Shown here in pieces: positions 55,116-64,000 of a stretch of 64,000 nucleotides of DNA. The translations under genes were made by a program, and so were the position numbers. The first letter of the stretch is position 1. Each line of letters starts with the position of its first letter. Source of the DNA: Fratercula arctica (Eukaryota > Chordata > Aves > Charadriiformes > Alcidae); NCBI GenBank assembly GCA_947846985.1, contig CANTUZ010000012.1:24266135-24330134 (forward strand), read 5' to 3'. The notes beneath the pieces were generated by a model. That model saw only the letters and a program-made list of their open reading frames with translations. It searched no databases and was not told the DNA's origin.

Positions 55116-57952
55116 GTCAAGGCTACAGATAGACTTCTCTTGTGTTGTCCACTATTCATCTACTAAATACACGTAAAGAAAATCTTCTCCACAGTGATCA
55201 CTACAGCACAACAGTAACTACGGCACAGAACTCTGTTTCTTTAGTTTACTGTAACTGACACGTGATTTACTATCTTCACAGAACTTCTAGAGATAAATCG
55301 GTGAAGTTTTGTTCAGGAAGGGCTCTAGAAGGGGGCCATCAGGTTGGAAGCCACATACAAATAGTGATTTTTACTGGAAACCTTTCTTTGTTCTGTAGGA
55401 CAGTTGCAGTTACGAGCCCTTTGCTGGGCTGCTCGCAGGGGCTTTGCAAGCTGCAAATGGCCTTGGGAACCCCTGTTCCAAAAGATACATTCAAAACTAC
55501 CGTTTCTTGTTCTCCTGGCTTATATGCTCAGTTTACACTAAAATAACTTCATTGTCTACAAAGGAAACACTTCAGATATACACAGGAAAAAGAGATTCGG
55601 AATCACAGTATTTATGATAGTAAGAAATGCTACTCCCTGATTAAAGTCAGCACAGATTCCTGAATATTAAAAAAGAAAACCAAACCCTAAAACCAACTAA
55701 ACACTTCCCACCCCTGAAAGCCCCATCCAAAACCAACAGAAAAGGCTGAACAGGATTAGCTGGGTTGGCAACTAACAAGTTGCTGAATATCCATTTAAAA
55801 TGCTAATTTTATCCTTCTCTTCTCTGTCAGTTCAGACACAATCAATAAACCTTGGCCCCTAAATTACAAATATAATGCTATGCTACCCCTCATCCACCAT
55901 GTTCAGATCAGATCACTGGAAGGCCTTCTTTACCCTGCCAAAAGAAAGATTAAAAAGAAGGCCTAATGCACAATTTCTGCCTCTTATCAAATGTATGATC
56001 AGCTAGAGAACACAAGGGAAACAGGATGTTTTCATACTGCTTCCAAAGCTCTAACAGTAATACTAAAAATAATGTTACACATATATTTACAAAAAAATAC
56101 AAATAATGCAAAACATATTTAATAAAGCAGTCAACCTTACATTCTTGATGCTCACAAGACTCGAGAAGTTCATCATAGCCTAAGTATTTATTTTTACCTA
56201 TTTGACCTTCATGGTACTTAAGTAACAATCAGGCCAAACTAAAACCATAACTCCGTGGTTTCCTTGCCGTTATCTTAGCTTAGTTTATCATTTTTGGAAA
56301 ATTTGCTGTGAATTCTGGAAAAATAGCTCTTTCAGAGCAGACTTGGTCAGCAGCCCCACACGAAACTGAAGAGGACAAGGAGGCTGTATGACACTTCTCT
56401 GCGGAACGGTAAGGGTTATTTTGGAAACTGGTAAGACCACAGCATGCTGTCCAAGTGGCAAACATGAACTGTACAAACACGAACGTGTTGCCTGCCATGC
56501 AACCAGGCAGCGGGGGAAATAATGGAACTATGGGATCTTCCACAAAATTCTACAGATTATGTTTGGTAACTCAATCTTTGAGCATTGCAAAAAGGCAACA
56601 AAACTAAATAAAAACAACCCGTGTCTGATTTTGAGTAGAAAGGAGAAGATTGTGAAACAGTATTAGTGATTCTCTGACATTACCTGGCTGCGAAGTCAGA
56701 ACCAGATGGGCCATCCACATAATTTCTTCTGTTAGCATTCAAGCCGTGAGCAGAAGCTGCATCTTTTGCAGGTTCAGCTGACAGGAATAACAAAGCTCAA
56801 GTTACTATAGTTTAGTATTTAGTTAGAATCCATAGTAGAAAAGCTGTCTGAAATAATTGGAAGTAATGATTTCCAAAGATTCAAAGAATTTTCATTGGTT
56901 CCATTATTTAGATTAAACCCTAGTCACTTCCTTTCAGCTTTACATCATCCAAAGTTCCCATATCGTCACTAATTAAGGGAATGGAGAATGACAAAATGAC
57001 TAGAAAAGGCAAGGGAAGAAATAATAAAGAAAAAAAAGAAAATAGCCACAAAATTAAAAGCAATCAATCTTTTTTAGCAAAAATGAATATTCTTCTGGAA
57101 GAAATTTTTCTGATCATTTTTTTTCCCCCAAAACACTTAGACTGACTTTTCAGCTAGGAAATAAGTTTTTTGGTCATATTCTACATTAGTTCGCAATATT
57201 TAAAAGATTTAGATCGGATTTGTACGTACTATAAAGCATATAAATGAAAAAAGGTATAAAAGCCACACAATGAAAGTCTCTTCCTAGCTCTTGGAGGGAT
57301 GATGACAGCACCACTGTATGAACGTTGAAGTCACTATGACTCTGTACTCATTCACTGATCTCTAGATCTACCCGAGAGTTGGGTTTTTAAATTTGAGAAT
57401 TTACTGATGGAAAACTGTGTGTTTGCACTCAGCTACAAAATGCAATTTTACAATTAACTATCTGTCCACTTTTCCCAGATTTATGTTCCTTTCTCTTGGT
57501 ATCTTCTCAGCAAAACAAGCTCTTCAGGCTAAATTCTGTTCTCGGCTCCTTATTATGTCTGTAATCCCTGCATGGGCATAAATGGATTCTAGGCTTGTTT
57601 AGGTCAGGAAAATTTGCAAGTGTTTATACCACAACAATTTAAATGAGTTTTTGGTAATAGACAACAAAATCTAATTATGATTTATGAGATGAAATGAAGA
57701 TTAACACAAGGAAAGAGTACTTTGCTCCTTCTTTAAGGGGGTTGTACACCACCAAATCTTGTTAACTAAAATATTCACTGTATTTGTGAACACAATGGCA
57801 ATCTGTACACACACATACTAAAACCATGCATATTAAACCCAATCCTTCATATAATTACCTTGGGGATGCGCAACAACACGAGGTTGTACAAATGACGGCT
57901 TCACCACTTCAAACCACCAGAACAATTCTGCCATGAACACCATGTAGTTGCT
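41561..57952 (-). CDS. CAMSAP2: CAMSAP2, calmodulin-regulated spectrin-associated protein 2 (3' part, 11 coding exons)
   Basis: CAMSAP2 binds and stabilises growing microtubule minus ends, organising non-centrosomal microtubules in neurons and epithelia. Eleven GT-AG exons with matching phases total 3513 nt, giving 1170 codons and a stop; human CAMSAP2 is about 1489 residues, so about 320 N-terminal residues are missing. In fragment numbering, 1-25 is the end of the CH domain (MVFMAELFWWFEVVKPSF) and about 110-430 disordered sequence. About 434-472, 568-607 and 852-930 are the three helical regions, and 1030-1165 the CKK domain. The C-terminus ends KRPVTPKKLLPTKA. CAMSAP2 rather than CAMSAP1 or CAMSAP3 is indicated by the CKK and this tail, and by NEGLTVNINR and SQKTTPEGSELNIPHVVAW. 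It is the tandem upstream neighbour of WDR47. Confidence 0.96.
41869..41902 (+). repeat. (GAAA)n microsatellite at a splice acceptor
   Basis: GAAA units followed by an A9 run on the plus strand. In the CAMSAP2 pre-mRNA this is CTTT repeats immediately 5' of the last acceptor, so it serves as the polypyrimidine tract. Confidence 0.9.
43364..43482 (-). CDS. CAMSAP2: CAMSAP2 window exon 10 (CKK start)
   Basis: 119 nt, fragment residues 1030-1069. The acceptor is CTCCATAG|GACC and the donor CTGGAG|GTAAGG. It encodes PKLFKEPSAKSNKYIIQNAL then AHCCLAGKVNEGQKKKILE, the N-terminal part of CKK. Confidence 0.97.
45219..45334 (-). CDS. CAMSAP2: CAMSAP2 window exon 9
   Basis: 116 nt, fragment residues 991-1029. 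The acceptor is GTTTAG|GTCTGAG and the donor TACACAG|GTCAGC. It encodes SVEGFLSPSRCGSRNGEKDW and ENASTTSSVASATEYT, the Ser-rich linker before CKK, nearly invariant in CAMSAP2. Confidence 0.96.
46201..46273 (-). CDS. CAMSAP2: CAMSAP2 window exon 8
   Basis: 73 nt, fragment residues 967-990. The acceptor is TTTTTTCAG|TATCT and the donor ACACCAAG|GTAAAG. It encodes SSLSLASLNTGDNESVQSGK then RTP. Confidence 0.96.
47335..47555 (-). CDS. CAMSAP2: CAMSAP2 window exon 7 (third helical region end)
   Basis: 221 nt, fragment residues 893-966. The acceptor is TTTTTTTAG|ACGCAA and the donor CCACCAG|GTAACA. It encodes the end of a long charged helix (RQKKEDERARREFIKQEYMR) and the basic linker with RPKSIHRDHIESPKTPIKG. 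Reading through the donor adds a short cysteine-rich tail (see findings). Confidence 0.96.
47691..47721 (+). repeat. Poly(T) tract, 31 nt
   Basis: An uninterrupted T run in a CAMSAP2 intron. It may be the poly(A) tail of a minus-strand retroposed copy extending to about 48020. Confidence 0.9.
48117..48253 (-). CDS. CAMSAP2: CAMSAP2 window exon 6 (third helical region)
   Basis: 137 nt, fragment residues 848-892. The acceptor is CTGCTAG|GATGAT and the donor GAGACAAG|GTAAAA. It encodes KRAALLEKRLRRERETLLRK then QQLEAELEHKKEET, a continuous charged helix. Confidence 0.96.
49276..51487 (-). CDS. CAMSAP2: CAMSAP2 window exon 5 (2.2-kb central exon)
   Basis: 2212 nt, fragment residues 110-847, open throughout. 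The acceptor is CTCTCTTAG|GTCATC and the donor TTTTTTAAG|GTAAGA. It holds RGITRSVSNEGL, FGNQIETPSIEEALQIIHDT, the first helical region (LLASEMVHLRMKLEEKRRAI), the second helical region (EKLNSSLHFLQQEMQRLSLQ), Ser/Pro-rich phosphorylation-type linkers, and ends DDQKVCCGFFFK. The giant central exon is typical of the CAMSAP family, and this region carries the lattice-binding and stabilising segments. Confidence 0.97.
52325..52394 (-). CDS. CAMSAP2: CAMSAP2 window exon 4
   Basis: 70 nt, fragment residues 87-109. The acceptor is TTCACTTAG|GAGTC and the donor GAAAAAAG|GTAGGT. It encodes VIRRSTSMSYVDGHVGTWPK, a conserved Ser-rich motif. Confidence 0.94.
52898..52968 (-). CDS. CAMSAP2: CAMSAP2 window exon 3
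   Basis: 71 nt, fragment residues 63-86. The acceptor is GCTTTGTAG|ATTGG and the donor GTTCCAG|GTAACA. It encodes LESPIYKPSHQLLTPQQPYS. Phase agrees with both neighbours; it may be alternatively used. Confidence 0.9.
52969..56683 (-). other. CAMSAP2: CAMSAP2 intron
   Basis: 3.7 kb, AT-rich apart from a moderately GC-richer stretch near 54.2-54.5 kb, with a 26-nt poly(T) at 55085-55110. No further exon or known repeat was recognised. Confidence 0.75.
55085..55110 (+). repeat. Poly(T) tract, 26 nt
   Basis: Uninterrupted T run in a CAMSAP2 intron; no element body recognised. Confidence 0.9.
56684..56777 (-). CDS. CAMSAP2: CAMSAP2 window exon 2
   Basis: 94 nt, fragment residues 32-62. The acceptor is TCCTGTCAG|CTGAAC and the donor GCAGCCAG|GTAATG. 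It encodes EPAKDAASAHGLNANRRNYV then DGPSGSDFAA, a polar linker after the CH domain. Confidence 0.92.
57859..57952 (-). CDS. CAMSAP2: CAMSAP2 window exon 1 (end of CH domain)
   Basis: 94 nt, fragment residues 1-31. The acceptor is TTTTTTTGTAG|AGCAAC and the donor CCCCAAG|GTAATT. It encodes SNYMVFMAELFWWFEVVKPS then FVQPRVV, the last helix of the calponin-homology domain, almost invariant in CAMSAPs. It is the most 5' CAMSAP2 exon found. Confidence 0.96.
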
Positions 57953-60900
57953 CTACAAAAAAACCCCCAAACAACAAACAAAAAAAAAAAAAAGAAAAAT
58001 TGATTTCTGTTAAAACACAAGCCTGCAAATAAATAGATTAAACAGCATTCAGGATATGCCTCTGCATTTCATCCAATTTACAATCTCTTCTCTACTGATT
58101 TCTTAGACAATGAGATCAGTAAGACTGATCTGTAGCACCAACTATCTAACAGACATAACTTGACCAGATTGTAACCATTTGGGTTGGAATGTTTCATAAT
58201 AAGCATATGCTAAGGCCCGATGTCTTGCAGGCAGGGCAGAGAGGTACAGCATGGGTGGAAAAAGATGCCTGTCAAACAGATTAGCCATTTCCATAAAAAA
58301 GAGTAGTGAAAAGCCCATTGTTCTGCAAGGCTAGGCAATACAATTTTCAGAGCTTTTTAACATGAAAAACTCTGGTAGCCCTTAGTTTTATTGTAGGAAC
58401 TTTGATTCTGATTTAGGTTTTTGTGTCAAGTATGTGCTTTTTGCCACATTTGTGAAGACCTACCCAAATTTGCAAGTCTTTAATGCAAAACAAAAGCCAG
58501 AAGTGGCGTTTGTTCAACACAGGTTACAACAGCAACAAGGTTTTACCTCCAAAGACTTATGCACACTTAATAGGTTGTTCATGTATCTCCCTGCTGTATT
58601 CCCCATTACACAGCTATGAAACACAGAAGTGTGGTAGCCACCAGGTTTAACACAAGGGGAAAAACAGGTGAAAAGGAAGAAACAACTGGTGGCATGAACT
58701 GCAACAACAACAAAAAAAAATCAATAGAAAAAAACGGGAAGAAGCAGCAGTAGCAGTTTCTGCTGCAAAAGTATATAATGAGTGCCAAAAGACCAGAAGT
58801 TTTGCTCACTGTGGAGGCCGAAGAGTTCAGAGGCCAAACGCCCACGGGCCAAAGCCGCTACATCCACATGGTTCTGTGCTACTCCCTATCTAGAAATATC
58901 AACTGAATGAGATCAGCGAGCATCCAGGCCTGAGCTGGCTCAAGCGGGTACACAGACCCGTGTCACCAGTCTTATTAAGCCCAAAAAGGTAAACAATACA
59001 AACCTCTACTTATGCACTAAATTGAGAAACCATAATTAAACAACTTTTTAGAACAGTTTGTTTTTTAAAAAAAGTCTGTCTGCAATAAAACCCAATAATG
59101 TCTAGCTAACAATACTTACAAAAGCAAGTGTCCTTAGCCACCTTTTTCATGTCATTAACACTGATTCATTTCAAATATCCACTTTATTTTCTCCAATTTA
59201 TGCAATTTTCATTTAACATTTCACAGAGCTTAAATGGGAAAATATAAATTAACAAACTTATTGGTTTAATTTCTACAAACTAACATCATCATCAGGTGTG
59301 TTTGCAACTTACAAATGTTGAAACCAAGAAATTATTTCCACATGACTTTTTTTAAGAAATAAAACTTTCTTAATATTTGGTCCTATAAAACTTTCTGTAC
59401 TTGAGAAAATTAGCATTTTTTACACTAAATTATCAGACGCTATCTCTTTTTTAATTTTTCTTTGAGAATGAAATTAAGTGAAAATAGTCTCTCAGGGAAT
59501 GTGCAAATTTATTATTTGCTTCAGAGAAGAGTTTCAAAAGGAAAGCAATGTCTCTGCTGATTTTTGCAGTAACACAAGGAAATCAGAGCTGCTTTAGAAA
59601 AAAAGCAAACAATTACCTAGTTTTGTCCCATTGGCCATTGCCAAACTGTTGGGGGAAAGAGGATACGGTGCCAGGTGGACCTTTCGTTTGATCAAGGATC
59701 ACTGTTATTTTGGATTTTAGGATGGAGTCGGCTTCTACATTATCTATGTGACTGAAGACGATCTTCAGTATAGACTTTGCCATTACAGATATTAATAGAG
59801 CAATCTTTAGGCACATGAAACATTCTCATTAGCAGAGCACGGGACATTTTTCTAATTTCTAGCCCTTTGTTAGCCATAAGGCCTTCCTTTGTCTCCAAGA
59901 AAACCTTGCTGCAGATTAAGAATTGCATTTGGGCTCCTTCAGTAAACACACATAGTCTTTAAAAAATTAGTTTAAACTTACAAATAGTTTACTCATTCAA
60001 CTTCAGAGAACTCTGTAGGAAAGAGACCTACATATCAAGATATATGTTATTTCTTTTCTGAAGGATTTGAGAGGAATGAGGGATATTAAATATCAGCTAA
60101 CAAATTGCAGAGTTCTAACAGTATAGCAAATGACTTAGCTGTCAGTTCTTTAACAAAAATCAGACAAATTCTGAGAAAGTAAAACCGGTGGTACACAGTT
60201 TCTATTTTAACTTTTTCTTTGTTCAATGAAAAAAATTTCTGTTTGATTCAGGCATATATGGCTGCAAAGTCTGCAAGTCTTCTGTTGCCAATTCACCAGT
60301 TAGAGCAGGAAAATCTAAGTAGAAATATGAAGCTTTTCGTGGTTCAGTAGCAAAGAGAAAACTGCTTTGTATTCTGTGATGGACCCATTAACTTGCCACT
60401 GCACAGCAACATAAATAGGCAAGATTGCTCCCATTCCGTGTTTAACTGCATATTTGAGCACAGCTGGGGTATGCCCACAGAGGATGTATCCAGACTACGT
60501 AAGACTCCCATTTAAGACTTCTGTTGACAGCTTCGCTATGTTTTCAGTTCCTCAAATGTGAAATTCCATCACTGCATTAATGTTGTTGCCTTAAAAAGGT
60601 GTACCTCAAATCTTGGACTACAAGCAAATGTTTGACAAAAATTCTAAACAAAACATCATTCTACTTCAGAAACAAACCACAGGTATTGGGGGTAAAAACA
60701 TCTTTTTAAAATAAACAAAAAAAAATTACAACAAAAATGTTTAATAATAAATGGGATAACCTCAATTCTGTATCAGTAAATTTGAAAATATAATTTTAAA
60801 TATCTATTTGCCACTTTTTATTCAGATTTATTTTTCCTGAATATTTCTAATGTAGATAAGCCTTTACTCCAGCAAAGGGATACTCTTAGACTGAAAGCTG

Positions 60901-63900
60901 CTCATACACTTTAGGATATGGTGAAGGGATCAGCCAGATGTTGCCATAGTTATTACATACAAGCCATGAACAGACTAGGAGAAACCCCATCTCTGCTTAT
61001 TCAGCACAACAGAACTGAATGAGGAAAAGTTCATAGCAAAATCTTTTCCATTCAAAGAAAACACTAAGTGTAGCCTTTTGGTATCACACACTGATTTCAT
61101 TAGGAAGAAATATACATAAGGAAAAAAATATCAGATGTACTTCTCAGATAAAACATGATTTTTAATACTACAATTTCTAAATATTACAATTTCTACAGTT
61201 TTTCCTCTTAATATTTCCCCTCTCCCCTTATTTCCCCTCAAACTTTTACATTTTTAACTTGATTTTTTTTACTACAAATTGTGAAGTGTTCTAGTCATAG
61301 CTTTGTCCCCATCTGAAACACTGTATTTAATTAAGTACTCCAATTTCTCCTGTTTATGTTGAAATGCTGCATTTAACAGTGTGATTATTTTATGAAGGAC
61401 TCGGATATTGCTCTTGAGAATATCTTCTTTGCAGTCCTAAGCTACTGCAAGACAGCTTCTTTCCCCAAAATCACTGAAGTGGTATTTACTGAAGTTAAAA
61501 TGAAACTGTTGGCTGCATGGCCTCCTTCGAACTGAGGCTACTTTAGATGTTTGATGGTGAAACATCATGATGGAAACTGCATTTTCTCACAAGTTACTTT
61601 TAGTCAGAAAGGGATGTTAATAATAATGATCAAAAGGGGAAGACTGATGATACATAACTTAATTTTTTGGAAAAAAATAACCATGGGTCAGTAGTAATCC
61701 TGCTACCCAGGGCTAGAAAGAATGTAGATATTATTTCCACAGATTTTGCCTTGATTATGCCGACAAAAGTTCTAGTAGCTCATCACATGCACTTATACAC
61801 AAAAATATTCAGAAGCATTTTAAAATTTTCAGAAGTATTTTAATAGTACTAAAAAATAACTAAGCTCTGAGCAGTTCAGACTGGTTCAAAACCAGTGAAC
61901 AGCAGATGGCAGACTTGCAGCTTCACAGATGCTTTTTTTTACTGAACATTCTGATTTCATTTTTGCAATTTGATATTTACAGGTTGTTCATTAGTTGTAT
62001 GTAGCCAGCTGTACTACTGGTTACATTTCATCTACGATATCTTCTGGCACTGTACAATAAAAATCCTTCTGTTTTAACAGATTTTGGAAGATCATCTTTT
62101 GGAAAAAAAAAATAATCCCACATTATGAGTATAAAATCTAAAGTCATTACGTGCTTCTGGAACAAAGGGAGATAATAAAATAGCTTGTTTTATAAAATTT
62201 TGTACAAAAAAAGAAGATAAATTATTTTCTTTAATATCTCTATTCCCCCTCCACAATTTTAAAATCACAATTAATTTTTAAATCAAATTAGCTAACAGAA
62301 TTAGCATGTCCAATCTTGGCACTTAAAACAAATTATATCGTTCTAATATTTATAAGCTTGAGATCTGCATCTTTATAGAATAATAACTACAAGGTCATAT
62401 ACACAAATAATTTGTAATCAGGCTTGAATCCACTAAAATTGAATGCAAAAGCTGCCATACACGCTTCTAGCAATTTTATCATAATGAGCATGAAAATACA
62501 CTGTAAAGTTTATATCACAATGCACATTAAAATCTCTGTTCACTAGGCCAGGAAAGTAAGTTACCTCAAATACAAAACCACAGTTTATATGTTCTAAAAG
62601 TGCCAACATAGATGCGTAGAGAAAACCGGAGTGTTTAAAACTCTCTGGAGAAGGCCAAATTAGTTTTGTGTATGATGCATGCACTACCAGTTTGTCATAT
62701 CTCCTGCCACAGGTTAATAAATGACATAACAACTCAAGTTGAAAACTCCAGTATGTCTTGTTTCAGACCAGAACAAAGAAGTGGGAAAACTGGCTGATTA
62801 ACATCAGTGAAAACAAACCATGCTGCTTCCCTTTAAATAACGTCAGGAACATTTGGTCCCTCTCAGGAGAGAAATCTCCTGTTAAAGAATTGTTCCCTGG
62901 TTGAATCTTCCTTTTCACTCCTGATCCTGAATCCTTTTCAACTAGCCAGATGGGAAACAAGTCCGTGGACCGACTCCCACCATACGTACCCACCATCGGT
63001 ACCCAAGTGCCTCACCAAACAGAGCCAGCTGCTCCCCCAGGTCCCTCAGGAGCCCATATGCACGCTTACACCGACTGCAACTGCAAATTCAGGCTGAGTA
63101 AAAGCCTGACTGGTGGTGGCTTTTTTCACTGAGATTGGAGGGAAAGCTGTACAATGCTTGTGGACACCCTGCAGCCCTTAATTTCTAGGATTTCTCTATG
63201 TGACGTATCTGAACTCTATTTTCCACACCTCAGAGGACACGGTGCTGATTATAGCTTCTGCTTACATTGTCTGCAAAGTCACCATCAACATTACATCAGA
63301 AAGTGCAAGCATTCAAAACTGCTCAAGTGAAATAAATATTTCTAGTGTAAAACAATTCTTTCAATACTATATTCTCCTGTTCAATTTAGCAGTGGAACAA
63401 AAAAGAAAAAAGGCAGTTCTCGAACCAGCCTCTCCACCTGGCTTACTGGGCCTTTCACTGCGCAAATGCTCGTTCTGTCTGCTCTGGTTATTAACTAAGT
63501 GCAAAAATAAGGTACCTTTTCCATATGCTTAGTTGTCATTCTGCACGGCTTAGAGTCTGGCCCACATTTAGGTCAGAGGAACACCCTTCACAGACAAGAG
63601 ACAGCAATCATCTCTCAGATTTGCTTCATTTCACATTCAGAAAGCTATCATTCTGAATAAATGTGCCTTCTGTTTGGGTGAGCAGACTCCACAGTTATCA
63701 GAAAACAGCAGCCAGAGAGAGGAAGCATCCATGCTGAGGGGCAGCACGTGAAAGTCTCCAAAGAACAGAGAGGCTGCAGAAACTCATGGCTCTGTTGAAT
63801 CCCCAAGAACCCACATGCTCAGAACAGTGGGACTGGGCCAGATCTGTGCAAGGCCATCAGCACGTGCTGGTGTCAACAACAGGTTGTATAACCCTAACCA

Positions 63901-64000
63901 CACCCACCGGGGCAGGAGCAGAAAACAAGTACGTGATTATATGTATATACACACTAATGAGATGAGTGACCCCTTGAGAGACTTTCTGAACACCTTCCCA
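57953..64000 (-). other. CAMSAP2: Upstream CAMSAP2 intron sequence (no exon found)
   Basis: The next upstream exon of the family should encode the bulk of the CH domain (about 100 or more residues). I searched both strands by eye and found none here, so this is presumed to be one intron running past the window end. It is AT-rich up to about 62.7 kb and somewhat more GC-balanced from 62.9 to 64.0 kb. No repeat family was recognised. Confidence 0.6.

Noticed and set aside
45219..57952. Assignment to CAMSAP1 or CAMSAP3 instead of CAMSAP2
   Set aside because: The central exon motifs, the CKK sequence and the C-terminal KKLLPTKA agree with CAMSAP2 along their length.
59613..59949. Adjacent minus-strand frames of 67-69 codons considered as a missing CAMSAP2 CH-domain exon
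   Set aside because: The sequence does not resemble the CH domain, and the frames lack a fitting acceptor and donor in the phase required by the exon at 57952.
62950..63132. 60-codon plus-strand Pro-rich frame
   Set aside because: No homology, no splice or promoter context, and within the expected range of chance frames.

Overview
The window looks like a piece of a bird (or at least sauropsid) nuclear chromosome. Genes are split by GT-AG introns, two remnants of the CR1 LINE family are present, interspersed repeats are otherwise sparse, and introns are compact. No prokaryotic signal, CRISPR array, rRNA or tRNA was seen. Species cannot be fixed from the sequence alone.

Layout: all three recognised genes lie on the minus strand, so transcription runs from high to low coordinates. 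At the left end is the 5' part of CLCC1 (endoplasmic-reticulum chloride-channel protein), with three coding exons at 1596-4530 and a CpG-island promoter at about 4.86-5.7 kb. Next comes a complete WDR47 gene: poly(A) signal at 6206, stop codon at 7470, start codon at 27439, and a noncoding first exon in a CpG island near 33.1 kb. I could assemble its 14 coding exons with consistent splice phases into a 920-codon protein (LisH, CTLH, coiled coil, seven WD40 repeats). After about 4.5 kb of gene-poor DNA comes the 3' part of CAMSAP2: 3'UTR from about 38.1-38.6 kb, stop at 41561, and 11 coding exons up to 57952. These give 1170 codons in one frame, from the end of a CH domain through three helical regions to the C-terminal CKK microtubule minus-end-binding domain. 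The N-terminal CH exons lie beyond 64000.

How the genes work together: WDR47 and CAMSAP2 are known functional partners, since WDR47 protein binds CAMSAP proteins and protects microtubule minus ends. Here they are direct tandem neighbours. From memory, in human they lie on different arms of chromosome 1 (1p13 and 1q32), while CLCC1-WDR47 adjacency is shared with human. The 33.6-38.1 kb interval is therefore a candidate lineage-specific synteny junction that placed two interacting genes side by side. This is the most interesting observation in the window.

Other structure: a 37-bp palindrome with perfect 18-bp arms in a WDR47 intron (21076-21112), a long G-run array interrupting a CR1 copy (15386-15417), a CTTT microsatellite acting as the polypyrimidine tract of the last CAMSAP2 coding intron, several poly(T) tracts of 20-33 nt, a possible retroposed segment at 47.7-48.0 kb, and an LTR-like repeat at the left edge. 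I found no evidence of a new enzymatic or defence system.
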